Assembly: GCF_001685015.1 (NCBI RefSeq)
Contig: NZ_MAYT01000027.1
Location: forward strand, 87,436-151,435
DNA: 64,000 nt
DNA from: Pseudobacillus wudalianchiensis
Lineage (GTDB): Bacteria > Bacillota > Bacilli > Bacillales > Domibacillaceae
Direction of reading: 5' to 3'
Shown: one piece after another, positions 45,192-54,803 of the stretch
How the letters are laid out: the number at the start of each line of letters is the position of its first letter
Numbering within the stretch: the first letter of the stretch is position 1
Translations under genes and position numbers: made by a program
The notes under the pieces: model-generated
The model's database searches: none
Seen by the model: the letters and a program-made list of their open reading frames with translations, nothing else
What the model was told of the DNA's origin: nothing

Positions 45192-46667
45192 TCAATGGCT
45201 GCCAGGAAGCCTAATTTCCACTTTCGTCCCGCTTCCTTCTTCGCTTTCGAAAAAGATTTTCCCATTATGATGCTCAATAATTTTAAAGCTAACCATCAAT
45301 CCTAATCCTGTTCCCTTTTCTTTATTAGAGTAAAAGGGCTCACCTAAATGGGGAATGCGATCTTGAGAAATGCCAATCCCGCTGTCCATCACCTCAATGC
45401 AAACAGATCCATCTATTGCCTGTTTTGTTGTGATGGTCACTTTCCCTCCGTTTGGCATCGCTTCAATGGCATTTTTAATTAAATTTAAAATAACTTGCTT
45501 CATTTGCTTTTCTTCCACACGGACGAGAGGCAATTCCTTTGCCAGTTCTGAAACTAGCTCTACGCCGTAAAGCAACGCCTCCGGTCCCATAAAGGCAATC
45601 GTATCTCGTAAAATATGATTAATATCCTTTTCAATAAAAACCATTTCCTGATTTGGTTTCGCCAGCATTAAAAATTCCTGCATAATTGATTCAATTCTTT
45701 CTAGCTCAGACAGGATAATTTCGCTGTATTTATGATGTGTTTCCTGCCCCCATAACTGGGTAAAACCTTTTATAGCTGTCAGCGGATTTCGCACTTCATG
45801 GGCAATGCCCGCGGCTAATTGGCCAACAGCGCTTAGCTTATCCCGCTTATTTAATAAAATTTCTTTTTCTTTTAAGCTTGTAATGTCCTGAGTAATCACA
45901 ATTACACGGTTTTTAAAACGGTTATCAATAATTTTGCGCGAACGAAGCCAGATGATGGACCCATTTTTATGAATCACCTGGTATTCAATTTCTGCCCCTT
46001 CACCGTATACCTCTTCAATGGCAAACTTTCTAAACCGTTCCTGGTCTTCCGGGTGGATAACCGCTCGAAATGAGCTTATATCCTCATAAATATCCTCTTT
46101 AGGATGGCCAAGTATTTTCTCATAAGAAGGGCTAATGTAATGAAGTTTCTTTGTAAAACGGTCATACACACAAAAAATGTCATTGATGTTTTCTGATATA
46201 ATCAGAAACCTTTTTTCATTTTCCTTTAATTCTTCGACTTGACGATCTAATAAAAGAGCGGTTTCAATTTTTTTCGTTATGTTTCTTGTTACATAAATAG
46301 CGGCAGTAAGTTGTCCGCTTTCATCATGAACGGGTGATGCAGAAACTTCAACATGAAGAAGAGCGCTCTTTTTATTTTGGCGAATGGTCTTGTAGTGTTG
46401 AATTCTTTTCCCGTCCTGGAGCTGCTGCTGTAAAAAATTAAATTCTACTTCAAGATGCAAAGGGACAATCGGTAAAAGCTTCCCTTTTATTTCCTGTAAT
46501 GTCCAGCCGTATTCTTGTTCGAAGGCATCGTTCACCGTGATGACTTTTCCCTCCGAATCTAAAACGTACAAAGGGTCGCAAACAGCCTGTAAAAAAGCGT
46601 CACGCCAGCTGTTACATTTAGTTGCTGCTGTATCAGTTGTGATCAATCTTTTTTCATTCGTTTTCAC
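45192..46667 (-). CDS. PAS-domain sensor histidine kinase
   Basis: A 491-aa soluble kinase without membrane spans. PAS 1 is at about 25-130 (DPLYVLDSEGKVITVNDAFEQ), PAS 2 at about 150-265 (FCVYDRFTKKLHYISPSYEKILG). HisKA is around 285-345 with the H box in AAGIAHEVRNPLTAIKGF, and the ATPase around 385-490 with N box NLIKNAIEAM and G boxes DSGIGI and KGTGLGLM. The layout resembles the sporulation kinases KinA/KinE that feed Spo0F. It has no adjacent response regulator, which suits a phosphorelay orphan. The start is GTG behind GGAGAGG. Confidence 0.88.
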   Translation of the reverse strand: MKTNEKRLITTDTAATKCNSWRDAFLQAVCDPLYVLDSEGKVITVNDAFEQEYGWTLQEIKGKLLPIVPLHLEVEFNFLQQQLQDGKRIQHYKTIRQNKKSALLHVEVSASPVHDESGQLTAAIYVTRNITKKIETALLLDRQVEELKENEKRFLIISENINDIFCVYDRFTKKLHYISPSYEKILGHPKEDIYEDISSFRAVIHPEDQERFRKFAIEEVYGEGAEIEYQVIHKNGSIIWLRSRKIIDNRFKNRVIVITQDITSLKEKEILLNKRDKLSAVGQLAAGIAHEVRNPLTAIKGFTQLWGQETHHKYSEIILSELERIESIMQEFLMLAKPNQEMVFIEKDINHILRDTIAFMGPEALLYGVELVSELAKELPLVRVEEKQMKQVILNLIKNAIEAMPNGGKVTITTKQAIDGSVCIEVMDSGIGISQDRIPHLGEPFYSNKEKGTGLGLMVSFKIIEHHNGKIFFESEEGSGTKVEIRLPGSH

Positions 46668-46847
46668 TCTATCCTCTCCCCCTTTCTACTATGTATAAAA
46701 ATTTCCTTTTTTTCACTAAAAATCTTTCAACAAAAGGTGAGTTTTTATGACAAATGCTTGTCGGAGAAAGAAAAGAGTGCTTTTCACACAATTTCGAGGG
46801 AATACACTATAATAAAGACAAACATGTCGTAAAGAAGAGGTGCCGCT

Positions 46848-47510
46848 ATGGAAATGAATCGACTAATGGAACAATTTCAAGGCCGGACACCGGCTATTTT
46901 AGGTAGTGAAAATTTCGCAAAGTTTGCTGTTCTTCTACCTCTTGTTGAAAAAGAAGGAGACATTCACGTCTTATTTGAAGTACGTTCATATGAAATGAGA
47001 CGGCAGCCGGGAGAAGTTTGCTTTCCGGGCGGAAAGTGCGATCCAGAGGATAAAGATGAACGCTTTACGGCTATACGTGAAACATCGGAAGAGCTTGGGA
47101 TCTCCCCTTCAGCTGTTCACAGCACTTTTCCACTCGATTTCATGCTATCGCCTTTCGGGACAATCATCTTTCCTTTCGTAGGAGTACTGCCAGCAGATCG
47201 GCTAAAACCTAATCCAGATGAGGTAGCAGAAGTTTTTACAGTACCGCTTGATTATTTATTAACCGCCGTACCAGACCGTCATTCTGTTCACTTTAAAGTC
47301 GAACCGGAAGAAGGCTTTCCTTTTAATTTAATTATCGGCGGTGAGGATTATAACTGGCAGGCTCGTTCTATGGATGAGTACTTTTATTTTTATGAAAACC
47401 GAATTATTTGGGGGTTAACGGCTCGCATACTTAAACATTTTATTGAACTCATCAAAGAGTCAGGCATTGCTTCATCGCCCTCCCTGCCTCTTGACAAATC
47501 AAGAAAATAA
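46848..47510 (+). CDS. Nudix hydrolase, CoA pyrophosphatase-like
   Basis: A 220-aa Nudix enzyme. The Nudix box GGKCDPEDKDERFTAIRETSEELGI spans about 61-85 (written here only as the pattern GGKxDxED...RETSEELG). Just before it is the MRRQPGEVCFPGG segment, typical of the YeaB/NudL group that cleaves coenzyme A and derivatives. The start follows GAAGAGGTGCCGCT, and a TATAAT box lies at 46808-46813. It is a single gene upstream of the proBA leader. Confidence 0.87.
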   Translation: MEMNRLMEQFQGRTPAILGSENFAKFAVLLPLVEKEGDIHVLFEVRSYEMRRQPGEVCFPGGKCDPEDKDERFTAIRETSEELGISPSAVHSTFPLDFMLSPFGTIIFPFVGVLPADRLKPNPDEVAEVFTVPLDYLLTAVPDRHSVHFKVEPEEGFPFNLIIGGEDYNWQARSMDEYFYFYENRIIWGLTARILKHFIELIKESGIASSPSLPLDKSRK

Positions 47511-47534
47511 TAGATAATTATGAATAATCATAAA

Positions 47535-47775
47535 TACTGAAACGATCGAGGGATTAGTAAACCAGTGAAATGCGTTAGAGAGTGGAACCCACCGGCTGAA
47601 AGGTTCCTCGCAGGAAGCTGTTGAACCTGCCCTTATTATGTATCGCTTATGACAACATAGGCCGTTCCCCGCGTTACGGGTTTAAAGTGGGTGCTTTATG
47701 CACCAATAAAGGTGGTACCGCGGAACAGCATGCCCTCCGTCCTTTTGTTAGGAGGAGGGGCATGCTGTTTTTTTA
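47535..47775 (+). promoter_or_regulatory. T-box riboswitch of proBA
   Basis: The leader has the conserved T-box AAGGTGGTACCGCGG (47708-47722) followed by a terminator. Upstream, long stem I contains an AGTA turn near 47560 and a candidate specifier CCT (Pro) in TGAACCTGCCC near 47627. Uncharged tRNA-Pro would favour the antiterminator and switch on proline synthesis. The specifier is my reading of the fold and could be off. Confidence 0.9.
47724..47773 (+). terminator. T-box terminator before proB
   Basis: AACAGCATGCCCTCC and GGAGGAGGGGCATGCTG form a long stem followed by TTTTTTTT. It competes with the T-box antiterminator. Confidence 0.9.
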
Positions 47776-47796
47776 TATAGACGAAAAGGATGATGG

Positions 47797-48915
47797 ATGG
47801 TGAAGAAATCACGGGTTGTTGTGAAAATTGGCAGCAGTTCCCTAACTGACGAGCAAGGTAATATCGTTGAAGAAAAAGTACAGGATCATGTATCTGCTAT
47901 TGCGAGTCTTCGTGAAAATGGTCATGAAGTGATCGTCGTTTCCTCCGGGGCCATCGCGGCCGGCTTCCGGTCGCTCGGGTATGCGGCCCGTCCGAAAACA
48001 GTGGCAGCTAAGCAAGCAGCAGCGGCAGTCGGGCAAAGTCTGCTTATTCAGAAGTATATTTCCCTGCTGGCCCCTTTTAACCTTGTTGCTGCGCAAATGC
48101 TTTTAACGAAAGAAGATTTTTACAGCCGAGGGCGCTTTCATAACTTTTACACTTCGATGTCGGAATTGTTAAGAGCGGGCGCTATTCCGATCATTAACGA
48201 AAACGATTCGATCTCGATCGAGGAACTTACTTATGGTGATAATGATATGCTGTCGGCCCTTGTGAGCGGCTTTACCCAAGCAAACGCGCTCATTATCCTG
48301 ACTGACATTGACGGCTTGTATGATAGTAATCCTATTAAAAATCCGACGGCAAAACGGTTTCATTTTATCCCTGAAGTCACAGATGAATTACTGTCTTATG
48401 CCGGTGACAGCGGCACTTCTATCGGAACTGGCGGCATGAGGTCAAAGCTGTTGGCAGCAAAAAAAGCATTATCACTCGGCGTGCCGGTATTTGTCGGCAA
48501 CGGTGCTGGCCAGGAAAAATTAATGGATATTCTGGCTGGCAAAGGCTCCGGCACCTATATTGGCGCTCCTTTTAAAAGCCATATGCAAATGAAAAAACAG
48601 TGGCTCGCTCACCACGCAAAGCCGAACGGCGTTATTATTGTGGATGAAGGAGCTGAACAAGCTATTTTATCAAGGGGAAAAAGCTTGCTTCCAGTCGGTG
48701 TTTTGGCAGTGGAAGGCTTATTTCACGCGATGGACGTTGTCACAGTCTTAAATGAAAAAAGAGAAGTTCTTGGCAAAGGGCAAGTCTTTTATTCTTCTGC
48801 TGATTTAGAGAAAGTAAAAGGCCAGGCCGGTGCACAAGCAAAAATGCATTCAATCAATGAGCGAGCGGAAGTCATTCACCGCGATAATTGGGTGACAACA
48901 AAAGTCATGATTTGA
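47797..48915 (+). CDS. proB: Glutamate 5-kinase
   Basis: First enzyme of proline synthesis, phosphorylating glutamate. The 372-aa protein has the amino acid kinase domain at about 5-255 ([59 protein letters not shown]) and a C-terminal PUA domain at about 280-365. The start ATG at 47797 follows AAAAGGATGATGG. It is controlled by the T-box upstream and followed directly by proA. Confidence 0.96.
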   Translation: MVKKSRVVVKIGSSSLTDEQGNIVEEKVQDHVSAIASLRENGHEVIVVSSGAIAAGFRSLGYAARPKTVAAKQAAAAVGQSLLIQKYISLLAPFNLVAAQMLLTKEDFYSRGRFHNFYTSMSELLRAGAIPIINENDSISIEELTYGDNDMLSALVSGFTQANALIILTDIDGLYDSNPIKNPTAKRFHFIPEVTDELLSYAGDSGTSIGTGGMRSKLLAAKKALSLGVPVFVGNGAGQEKLMDILAGKGSGTYIGAPFKSHMQMKKQWLAHHAKPNGVIIVDEGAEQAILSRGKSLLPVGVLAVEGLFHAMDVVTVLNEKREVLGKGQVFYSSADLEKVKGQAGAQAKMHSINERAEVIHRDNWVTTKVMI

Positions 48916-48936
48916 TTAGAGAATGGAGTGGAAAGA

Positions 48937-50178
48937 ATGGGAGAATTACTTGAAAAAGCGAAGCTGTTAAAGGCAGCTTCTTACCAGATGGGGATGCTAA
49001 CGGAGACCGAGAAAAACGAGGCACTCGAGCAAATTGCAGAGGCGTTGCTTTCAAATATAGATTTTATTTTACAGGAGAATTCTCAGGACATGGAAGCAGG
49101 AACGGCCGCCGGGTTTGCCCCGCCTTTATTAGATCGTCTCAAATTAACAGAAGATCGGATCCGGCAGATGGCGGATGGTGTTCGGCAGTTACTTCACCTA
49201 AAAGATCCAGTCGGTGAAGTAACAGAAAAGTGGACGCTGGAGAATGGATTGAATATCCAAACGGTAAGAGTTCCCCTCGGCGTGATCGGCATGGTGTATG
49301 AGGCGCGTCCGAATGTCACAGTGGATGCGGCTGCTTTATGTCTAAAAGCGGGCAATGCTGTGCTGCTTCGCGGCAGTTCCTCTGCTGCCCGTTCTAATCT
49401 AGCTTTGGCAAAAGTAATGAAGGCTGCTTTACAATCATCCCCTGTTCCAGAAGAGGCCCTGCAGTTGCTTGAGGATACGAGCCGAGAAACAGCGTCTGAC
49501 ATGTTCCGGTTAAACGAATATTTAGATGTGCTCATTCCTCGCGGCGGAGCTGGCTTGATTCAAACAGTCATTAAGCAGGCAACGGTTCCTGTTTTAGAAA
49601 CAGGTGTCGGCAATTGTCACGTCTATATTGATGAAAGCGCAGAAAAAGAGATGGCCATTGCGATTGCAGAAAATGCCAAGCTCCACCGCCCTTCTGTCTG
49701 CAATGCAGCCGAGTCCTTATTAATTCATAAAGATTGGCCGTATCACAAAGAGCTATTGCAGTCGCTTTATGAAAAAGGGATCGAGCTTCGCGGCTCGGAT
49801 GACCTCGTCAAGGAATTTTCATTTATCAAGCAAGCCTCTGAAGAAGATTGGTCTACAGAGTACCTAGCTCCCATTTTGGCTGTCAAAACAGTAGCAGGCA
49901 TTCAAGAGGCAATCGCCCACATTCAAACGTACGGGACAAAACACTCGGAAGCGATCGTTTCGGAAAGCAAGGAGCATGTACAGACGTTCTTCCGTGCTAT
50001 TGACGCTGCTGTTCTTTACCATAATGCGTCTACTCGTTTTACAGACGGAGAACAATTTGGATACGGAGCGGAAATCGGCATTAGCACGCAAAAGCTTCAT
50101 GCCCGTGGACCGATGGGATTGCGTGCTCTCACAACGGTAAAATCGCTCGTCGAAGGAACGGGGCAAATTAGAAACTAA
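48937..50178 (+). CDS. proA: Gamma-glutamyl phosphate reductase
   Basis: Second enzyme of proline synthesis, making glutamate semialdehyde with NADPH. It is a 413-aa aldehyde-dehydrogenase fold protein. Landmarks are GVIGMVYEARPNVTVDAAALCLKAGN (about 108-133), the glycine loop LIPRGGAGLIQTV, and the catalytic cysteine in HRPSVCNAAESLL (about 250). The frame opens with GTG at 48928, but GGAG at 48925 sets the start at ATG 48937 (MGELLEK). It is 21 bases from proB. Confidence 0.95.
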   Translation: MGELLEKAKLLKAASYQMGMLTETEKNEALEQIAEALLSNIDFILQENSQDMEAGTAAGFAPPLLDRLKLTEDRIRQMADGVRQLLHLKDPVGEVTEKWTLENGLNIQTVRVPLGVIGMVYEARPNVTVDAAALCLKAGNAVLLRGSSSAARSNLALAKVMKAALQSSPVPEEALQLLEDTSRETASDMFRLNEYLDVLIPRGGAGLIQTVIKQATVPVLETGVGNCHVYIDESAEKEMAIAIAENAKLHRPSVCNAAESLLIHKDWPYHKELLQSLYEKGIELRGSDDLVKEFSFIKQASEEDWSTEYLAPILAVKTVAGIQEAIAHIQTYGTKHSEAIVSESKEHVQTFFRAIDAAVLYHNASTRFTDGEQFGYGAEIGISTQKLHARGPMGLRALTTVKSLVEGTGQIRN

Positions 50179-50185
50179 GCATACG

Positions 50186-50218
50186 AACCGGCAGCTTCTG
50201 AATTTAAGCTGCCGGTTT
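50186..50218 (+). terminator. Terminator after proBA
   Basis: AACCGGCAGCTT, 8-base loop, AAGCTGCCGGTTT. Twelve perfect pairs but only a short T run after it. Confidence 0.75.
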
Positions 50219-50224
50219 GAGGCT

Positions 50225-50345
50225 GTTGACAAACGTTCGCTTTCTTCGTTGCCCATCTGCCTGCGGTGCTCATGACCCTGATGGTCACTCCGCTCCTCGT
50301 CAGGTTTCGCGCCTCGAAAGACAAACGTTTTCAACTAGCCTGGGG
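50225..50345. other. GC-richer non-coding stretch, possible dispersed repeat
   Basis: This segment between TTGACAAACG and GACAAACGTTTTCAAC is clearly more GC-rich than its surroundings and not coding. Its ends share GACAAACG. Within it CATGACC and GGTCA and CCTCGTCAGG suggest stems. It may be an intergenic repeat, which needs a genome search to decide. Confidence 0.25.
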
Positions 50346-50379
50346 GATTGAATATAGATTTTGTCTACACATTCTTCCA

Positions 50380-50709
50380 TTATAGAAAAGCCATCTGAAT
50401 GTAATTACTTTTTTTCAATTTAAACCCTTGTCTGACGAGTGCCTCCCACATAAAGCGATCTAGTGAATAAGGGCTCTTTTCCTGTAGCGTGGCCGCCATT
50501 TCCTGGTCTAGGGAAAAAGTGTATAAGTGGTCTTCAATTATAAAAGACACATAGATGACTTCATCATGTTCATTCCAATCAAATAATAAAATGGCTTCTT
50601 GTCCCCAATCGTTTAATTGCACTTCCATACAATTCACTACATGATAAAAGTAACTTTCGTTGTCCATCATCTTCGATAGATAGCCTCTCAGCATTGCGGA
50701 AGTATTCAT
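50380..50709 (-). CDS. Hypothetical protein, small soluble
   Basis: A 109-aa protein I do not recognise. It begins MNTSAMLRGYLSKMMDNES and has a beta-rich middle (EAILLFDWNEHDEVIYVSFIIEDHLYTFSL) and a helical end. There is no signal peptide, membrane span or metal motif. The ribosome binding site GGAGGAG lies 6 bases before ATG, so it is surely translated. Convergent with proBA; nothing else in context hints at its job. Confidence 0.7.
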   Translation of the reverse strand: MNTSAMLRGYLSKMMDNESYFYHVVNCMEVQLNDWGQEAILLFDWNEHDEVIYVSFIIEDHLYTFSLDQEMAATLQEKSPYSLDRFMWEALVRQGFKLKKSNYIQMAFL

Positions 50710-50805
50710 CCAACTCCTCCATTCATTTCATTCGCATAGGTTATATAAACTTCCTATTCCCGTTAAGAAGCATTTTAATCAAAAAGCGGCTATTTTCTTT
50801 GGCAC

Positions 50806-50848
50806 ACAAAAACGGATAAAAAAGAGCTCGAAGCTCCCTTTATCCGTT
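50806..50848 (-). terminator. Terminator after the lipoprotein gene
   Basis: AACGGATAAA pairs with TTTATCCGTT around an inner hairpin GAGCT-TCG-AGCTC, with a T run on the minus strand (GAGCTCTTTTTT). Confidence 0.8.
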
Positions 50849-50858
50849 CGAATGATTC

Positions 50859-51569
50859 TTATTTTAATTCTTGAATGATCAATTGTTCGCCTTCTTTTTT
50901 ATAAGTAAACGAAAACTCTGTCCCTTCTTCCATTTGATCAAACTTTTTCATCATGTCACTATTAGGATCCACTTGGAAGGCTTGCGGCTGTCCGTCTACT
51001 TCAATTTCTACTGTATGCGGGTCCGCAACGCCATTAAAAGTTCCGTGTGTTTCAATGGCAGCTGCTGTGTCACTGTTTGTTTTCGCTGGTGCTTGTGCTT
51101 TCAGTTCTTGAAGGATTAGCTGCTCTCCCTCTTTTTTATAGGTGAATGTAACTTCTGTCCCTTCTTCCATTTGATCAAACTTTTTCATCATGTCACTATC
51201 AGGAGCAACCTGGAAGGATTGTGGCTGTCCATTTACTTCAATTTCTACTGTATGCGGATCCGCCACACCATTAAAGGTTCCTTTTGTCTCAGTGACAGCA
51301 GCTGGCTGTTGTGTGTTTGAATCCGGCTTCTTCTCGGTACTAGGCGTTGTTTCTTTGTTTGTTTCAGGAGCTTGAGTCGTCTCTTTATCTGCTGGCTCCT
51401 GAGTTGTTCCTTCATTTCCCTGCTGTACTTCCGTATCCTGTCCTGATTGTTCAGCTGTTTCCTTTTCAGGCTTGTCCGTTGTCTGTTCTTTCGTTTCTGA
51501 TTCAGAGCATGCTCCTAATATTCCTCCTGCAAGCACCACGGCTCCCAAGATCATAGACCATTTTTTCAT
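50859..51569 (-). CDS. Lipoprotein with duplicated C-terminal domain
   Basis: A 236-aa secreted lipoprotein. The signal peptide MKKWSMILGAVVLAGGILGAC carries the lipobox LGAC at residues 18-21. A threonine/glutamate/glutamine-rich linker follows to about 100, low in complexity. Two near-identical units of about 64 residues then follow (GTFNGVADPHTVEIEV to EGEQLIxQELK). They are highly alike in DNA too, so the duplication is recent. The start is placed at 51569 (AAAGGAGAG), not the open frame's 51617. Function is unknown; a small beta domain anchored outside the membrane is inferred. Confidence 0.82.
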   Translation of the reverse strand: MKKWSMILGAVVLAGGILGACSESETKEQTTDKPEKETAEQSGQDTEVQQGNEGTTQEPADKETTQAPETNKETTPSTEKKPDSNTQQPAAVTETKGTFNGVADPHTVEIEVNGQPQSFQVAPDSDMMKKFDQMEEGTEVTFTYKKEGEQLILQELKAQAPAKTNSDTAAAIETHGTFNGVADPHTVEIEVDGQPQAFQVDPNSDMMKKFDQMEEGTEFSFTYKKEGEQLIIQELK

Positions 51570-51816
51570 CTCTCTCTCTCCTTTCACTTCCTTGTCTTTC
51601 AGCCTACATTGTAACATACATGGAATTTTTCGCTAACTATTTACATAACAAATTAGGAAAAATAGGGCTCAAGAATGAAAGATTTTCAAATTTTGAGAGT
51701 ATCGCTCTATATTGGTTTCCAACCTCTTATGCTGATCCTTCCTCTCATTTTTCCTGTTCATTTATTCATAAAATAACAGTATAATAATTCGTTGTACAAA
51801 GAAATGAGGGTTAAAC

Positions 51817-52929
51817 ATGAAACAAACGATTTCACCTGTATTCGATCCATGGGAAGCGTATCTTGATGTGCAGCAAACTGGACAGCTGCAATTGTCTAAT
51901 GTTGAATTCACGACAACAACACTATGTAATATGAGATGCGCACACTGTGCGGTCGGCTATACATTGCAAACGAAAGATCCTGAGGCGCTGCCTTTTGATC
52001 TGTTAAAAAAACGGCTCGATGAAGTACCTGCTTTACGGGCCTTAAGCATTACCGGCGGTGAGCCGATGCTGTCAAAGTCTTCTGTACGCGAATATGTGCT
52101 GCCACTATTGAAATATGCTCATGAGCGCGGGGTTTACACTCAGTTAAACTCTAACTTGACGCTAGAGCTGTCCCGTTACGAAGAAATTGCCCCTTATTTG
52201 GACGTTCTCCATATTTCTCATAACTGGGGCACAGTAAAAGAGTTTGTAGAAGTAGGATTTGCCAATATGGCGCGCAAACCTTCATTCCAGCAGCGTGAGG
52301 CTTTGTTCCAGCGAATGATAGACAACAGCCGTGCATTATCACGGATGGGCGTGATGGTATCGGCCGAAACGATGTTAAATAAAAGCACGCTCCCTTACCT
52401 TGAAAAAATTCATCGGCAAATCGTAGATGAAATGGAATGTGCCCGCCATGAAGTTCATCCAATGTACCCAAGTGATTTCGCGAGCTCTCTTGAATCGCTT
52501 TCTCTTGATGAAATCAGGGAAGCTATCCACCGGTTGCTCGATGCTCGTGATCCAAGCGTGTGGATGTTATTTGGGACTCTTCCTTTTTATGCTTGTCAGC
52601 CAGATGAACAGACACACCAGCTGCTAAAACGACTGCGCACAGAGAAGAATGTGACAGTGCGCAATGATCCAGACGGCCGCTCCCGTCTAAACGTTAATAT
52701 TTTTAATGGAGAAATTATTGTAACTGACTTTGGCGATGCACCTCCTTTAGGCAATATCCAAACGACTGCTTTACAGCAAGCTTATGAAACGTGGAATCAA
52801 TCGCGCCTCGCTTCTGAGCTTAATTGCCATTGTTCAGGTGTTCAATGTCTCGGCCCTAACATTCTCGTTAAAAATGCTTACTATCCAAACGTCGATTTTA
52901 CGAATAAGGCAGCAGTTATAGCTAAATAA
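51817..52929 (+). CDS. yfkAB: Radical SAM/CxCxxxxC protein YfkAB
   Basis: A 370-aa radical SAM protein. The cluster motif is CNMRCAHC (about 37-44), followed by ITGGEPM (about 77-83) for SAM binding. The C-terminal part carries the second cysteine set LNCHCSGVQCLGPN (about 338-350), typical of YfkAB. Reaction is unknown. The start ATG is preceded by AATGAGGG. It is a single gene ending in a strong bidirectional terminator. Confidence 0.92.
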   Translation: MKQTISPVFDPWEAYLDVQQTGQLQLSNVEFTTTTLCNMRCAHCAVGYTLQTKDPEALPFDLLKKRLDEVPALRALSITGGEPMLSKSSVREYVLPLLKYAHERGVYTQLNSNLTLELSRYEEIAPYLDVLHISHNWGTVKEFVEVGFANMARKPSFQQREALFQRMIDNSRALSRMGVMVSAETMLNKSTLPYLEKIHRQIVDEMECARHEVHPMYPSDFASSLESLSLDEIREAIHRLLDARDPSVWMLFGTLPFYACQPDEQTHQLLKRLRTEKNVTVRNDPDGRSRLNVNIFNGEIIVTDFGDAPPLGNIQTTALQQAYETWNQSRLASELNCHCSGVQCLGPNILVKNAYYPNVDFTNKAAVIAK

Positions 52930-52974
52930 AAAAGAGGAGATTCCAGAATATATTTTTTGGAATCTCCTCTTTTG
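52928..52974 (+). terminator. Bidirectional terminator between yfkAB and mntA
   Basis: AAAAGAGGAGATTCCA, loop of about 13 bases, TGGAATCTCCTCTTTT. It serves both convergent genes. Confidence 0.9.
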
Positions 52975-52985
52975 CTTTATACTCC

Positions 52986-53921
52986 CTACTTTAAATTCTT
53001 CAGAATAACAGAAATATTCCATTCCATCATCTCAATATACGAATCTCCCTCTTCTCCAGGTTTGCCAAGAGAATCTGTGAACAAGGTGCCGCCAATCGGA
53101 ATCCCTGTTTCTTTGGAGACCATTTCCATGCTGCGAGGGTCTACGCTCGTTTCTACAAACAAAGAGGGTAAGTCTTTCGATTTAATTAAATCGACTATTT
53201 CTTTTACTTGTTGCGGCGTTCCTTGATTTTCCGAATTAATCTCCCAAATATAGCCTGCTTCAAAGCCGTAAGCAGCACTAAAATATTTAAAGGCTCCTTC
53301 ACTCGTTACTAAAAAGCGCTGTTCTCTTGGTATTTGGTTAAAATCGGCTACGGCCTCCTTATGAAGCTGCTCTAGCTTTAAAATATAGTCTTCCGCATTC
53401 TTTTTATAAATATCGGCGTTGTCCGGGTCTACTTGAACGAGAGCATCTCTAGCATTTTTTGCATACTGAATACCGTTGCGAATATCAAGCCATGCATGGG
53501 GATCCTCTTCCCCTTCATGGCCTTTTGATGTTAAATACCTTGGTTCCACTCCTGTGCTAAGACGAAAGACATTCCCATCCTTCTCTGATTTTCCAGCTGT
53601 TTCAAGCAGCTTCTTAAACCACGAGTTCCCTGCTTCAAGATTTAATCCATTGTAAAATACAACATCTGCATCGGTTGTTTTTTGGATATCAAGCGGAAGC
53701 GGGTCATATTCATGGGGATTGGATCCGACCGGCGCCAAACTATGAATCTCTACCCGGTCACCCCCAATATTTTTCACAATGTCATATAAAATAGAATACG
53801 TCGTAACAACTTGAAGTTTTTCTCCCTTGTTCATGTTAGTCTTTTTCTCTTCTTTCCCGCATCCAGAAAGAAGTGCTATCGCCAAAAGACCCGTTATAAA
53901 GAATGTAAATAGCTGTCTCAT
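52986..53921 (-). CDS. mntA: Manganese ABC transporter substrate-binding lipoprotein
   Basis: A 311-aa cluster A-I (TroA/ZnuA-type) metal-binding lipoprotein. The lipobox is LLSGC near residue 21. Metal ligands expected of the family are the histidine in GSNPHEYDP (about 69), EEDPHAWLD (about 141), the glutamate in [10 protein letters not shown] (about 205), and FTDSLG near 282. There is no histidine-rich loop, which favours manganese over zinc. It is third in the operon ATPase-permease-binding protein, controlled by an MntR box. Confidence 0.9.
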   Translation of the reverse strand: MRQLFTFFITGLLAIALLSGCGKEEKKTNMNKGEKLQVVTTYSILYDIVKNIGGDRVEIHSLAPVGSNPHEYDPLPLDIQKTTDADVVFYNGLNLEAGNSWFKKLLETAGKSEKDGNVFRLSTGVEPRYLTSKGHEGEEDPHAWLDIRNGIQYAKNARDALVQVDPDNADIYKKNAEDYILKLEQLHKEAVADFNQIPREQRFLVTSEGAFKYFSAAYGFEAGYIWEINSENQGTPQQVKEIVDLIKSKDLPSLFVETSVDPRSMEMVSKETGIPIGGTLFTDSLGKPGEEGDSYIEMMEWNISVILKNLK

Positions 53922-53942
53922 CCTTATTCTCCTTTGAGTTTC

Positions 53943-54803
53943 TCATATTAATGAGGCTTTTTTTCTTCTTATTTTTAATGAACGCCAGACTATTCCCTGC
54001 TTAGGTGAAAAAGCAAAGGTGATTAAAAACAGCAAGGTCGATACTAAAACGATCGTAGCCCCAGAAGCAAGATTGTAAGTAAAGCTAAAGTACAATCCGA
54101 TAACAGAAGCTGCTACTCCCAATCCAGCAGAAAGGTAAATCATGATCCATAACCGGTTTGTTAGCAAGTAAGCTGTTGCAGCTGGTGTAATGAGCATGGC
54201 GACTACGAGGACGATTCCGACCGTTTGCAACGAAGCGACAGTTACCATCGTAAGCAGCGTCATCAAAAAATAATGAATCACTTTAACAGGAAGGCCGTAC
54301 GCTGCCGACATTGTCGGATCAAAAGAAGTGATGAGCAATTCTTTATAAAACAGATAGATAGAAACAAGAACAAAAATCCCAATCCCAAATGTGGTCCACA
54401 TATCTGAAGAGCGTACAGCCAGCACATTGCCAAATAAGATATGATATAAATCGGTGCTGCTCTTCATAAAAGTAATGAGAATAATCCCTAAGGCAAAAGC
54501 AAAGGTGAACATGATGCCAATGGAAATATCATTTTTAATCCGGCTGTTTTGGCTCACAAAACCAATTCCCATCGCTGTTACGACGCCTGAAATGACCGCT
54601 CCGATAAAAAAGTTGATGCCAAGCATATAGGCGATCGCCACTCCGGGAAGAACCGCATGAGAGATAGCATCCCCCATCAGCGCCATCCCCCTTAAAATGA
54701 TAAAGCACCCTACTGTCCCGCATATAATGCCCACCATGACGGAAGTCAACAATGCTTTTTGTAAGAAGCCGTAATGAATAACCGCTTCGATAAAGCTCAT
54801 CAC
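53943..54803 (-). CDS. mntC: Manganese ABC transporter permease
   Basis: A 286-aa, eight-span permease of the ZnuB/MntB family. Typical segments are GCFIILRGMALMGDAISHAVLPGVAIAYMLG (about 30-60) and the C-terminal TVGIVLVVAMLITPAATAYLLTNRL (about 196-220). Its start overlaps the ATPase gene by four bases. It pairs with only one permease gene in this operon, unlike mntABCD of Bacillus subtilis, so it is expected to be a homodimer. Confidence 0.9.
   Translation of the reverse strand: MMSFIEAVIHYGFLQKALLTSVMVGIICGTVGCFIILRGMALMGDAISHAVLPGVAIAYMLGINFFIGAVISGVVTAMGIGFVSQNSRIKNDISIGIMFTFAFALGIILITFMKSSTDLYHILFGNVLAVRSSDMWTTFGIGIFVLVSIYLFYKELLITSFDPTMSAAYGLPVKVIHYFLMTLLTMVTVASLQTVGIVLVVAMLITPAATAYLLTNRLWIMIYLSAGLGVAASVIGLYFSFTYNLASGATIVLVSTLLFLITFAFSPKQGIVWRSLKIRRKKASLI

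Noticed and set aside
47621-47803. 60-codon frame upstream of proB
   Set aside because: It lies entirely in the T-box leader and terminator.
49864-50334. 156-codon minus-strand frame over the end of proA and the following region
   Set aside because: Composition reflects the opposite strand of proA; the terminator of proA lies inside it.
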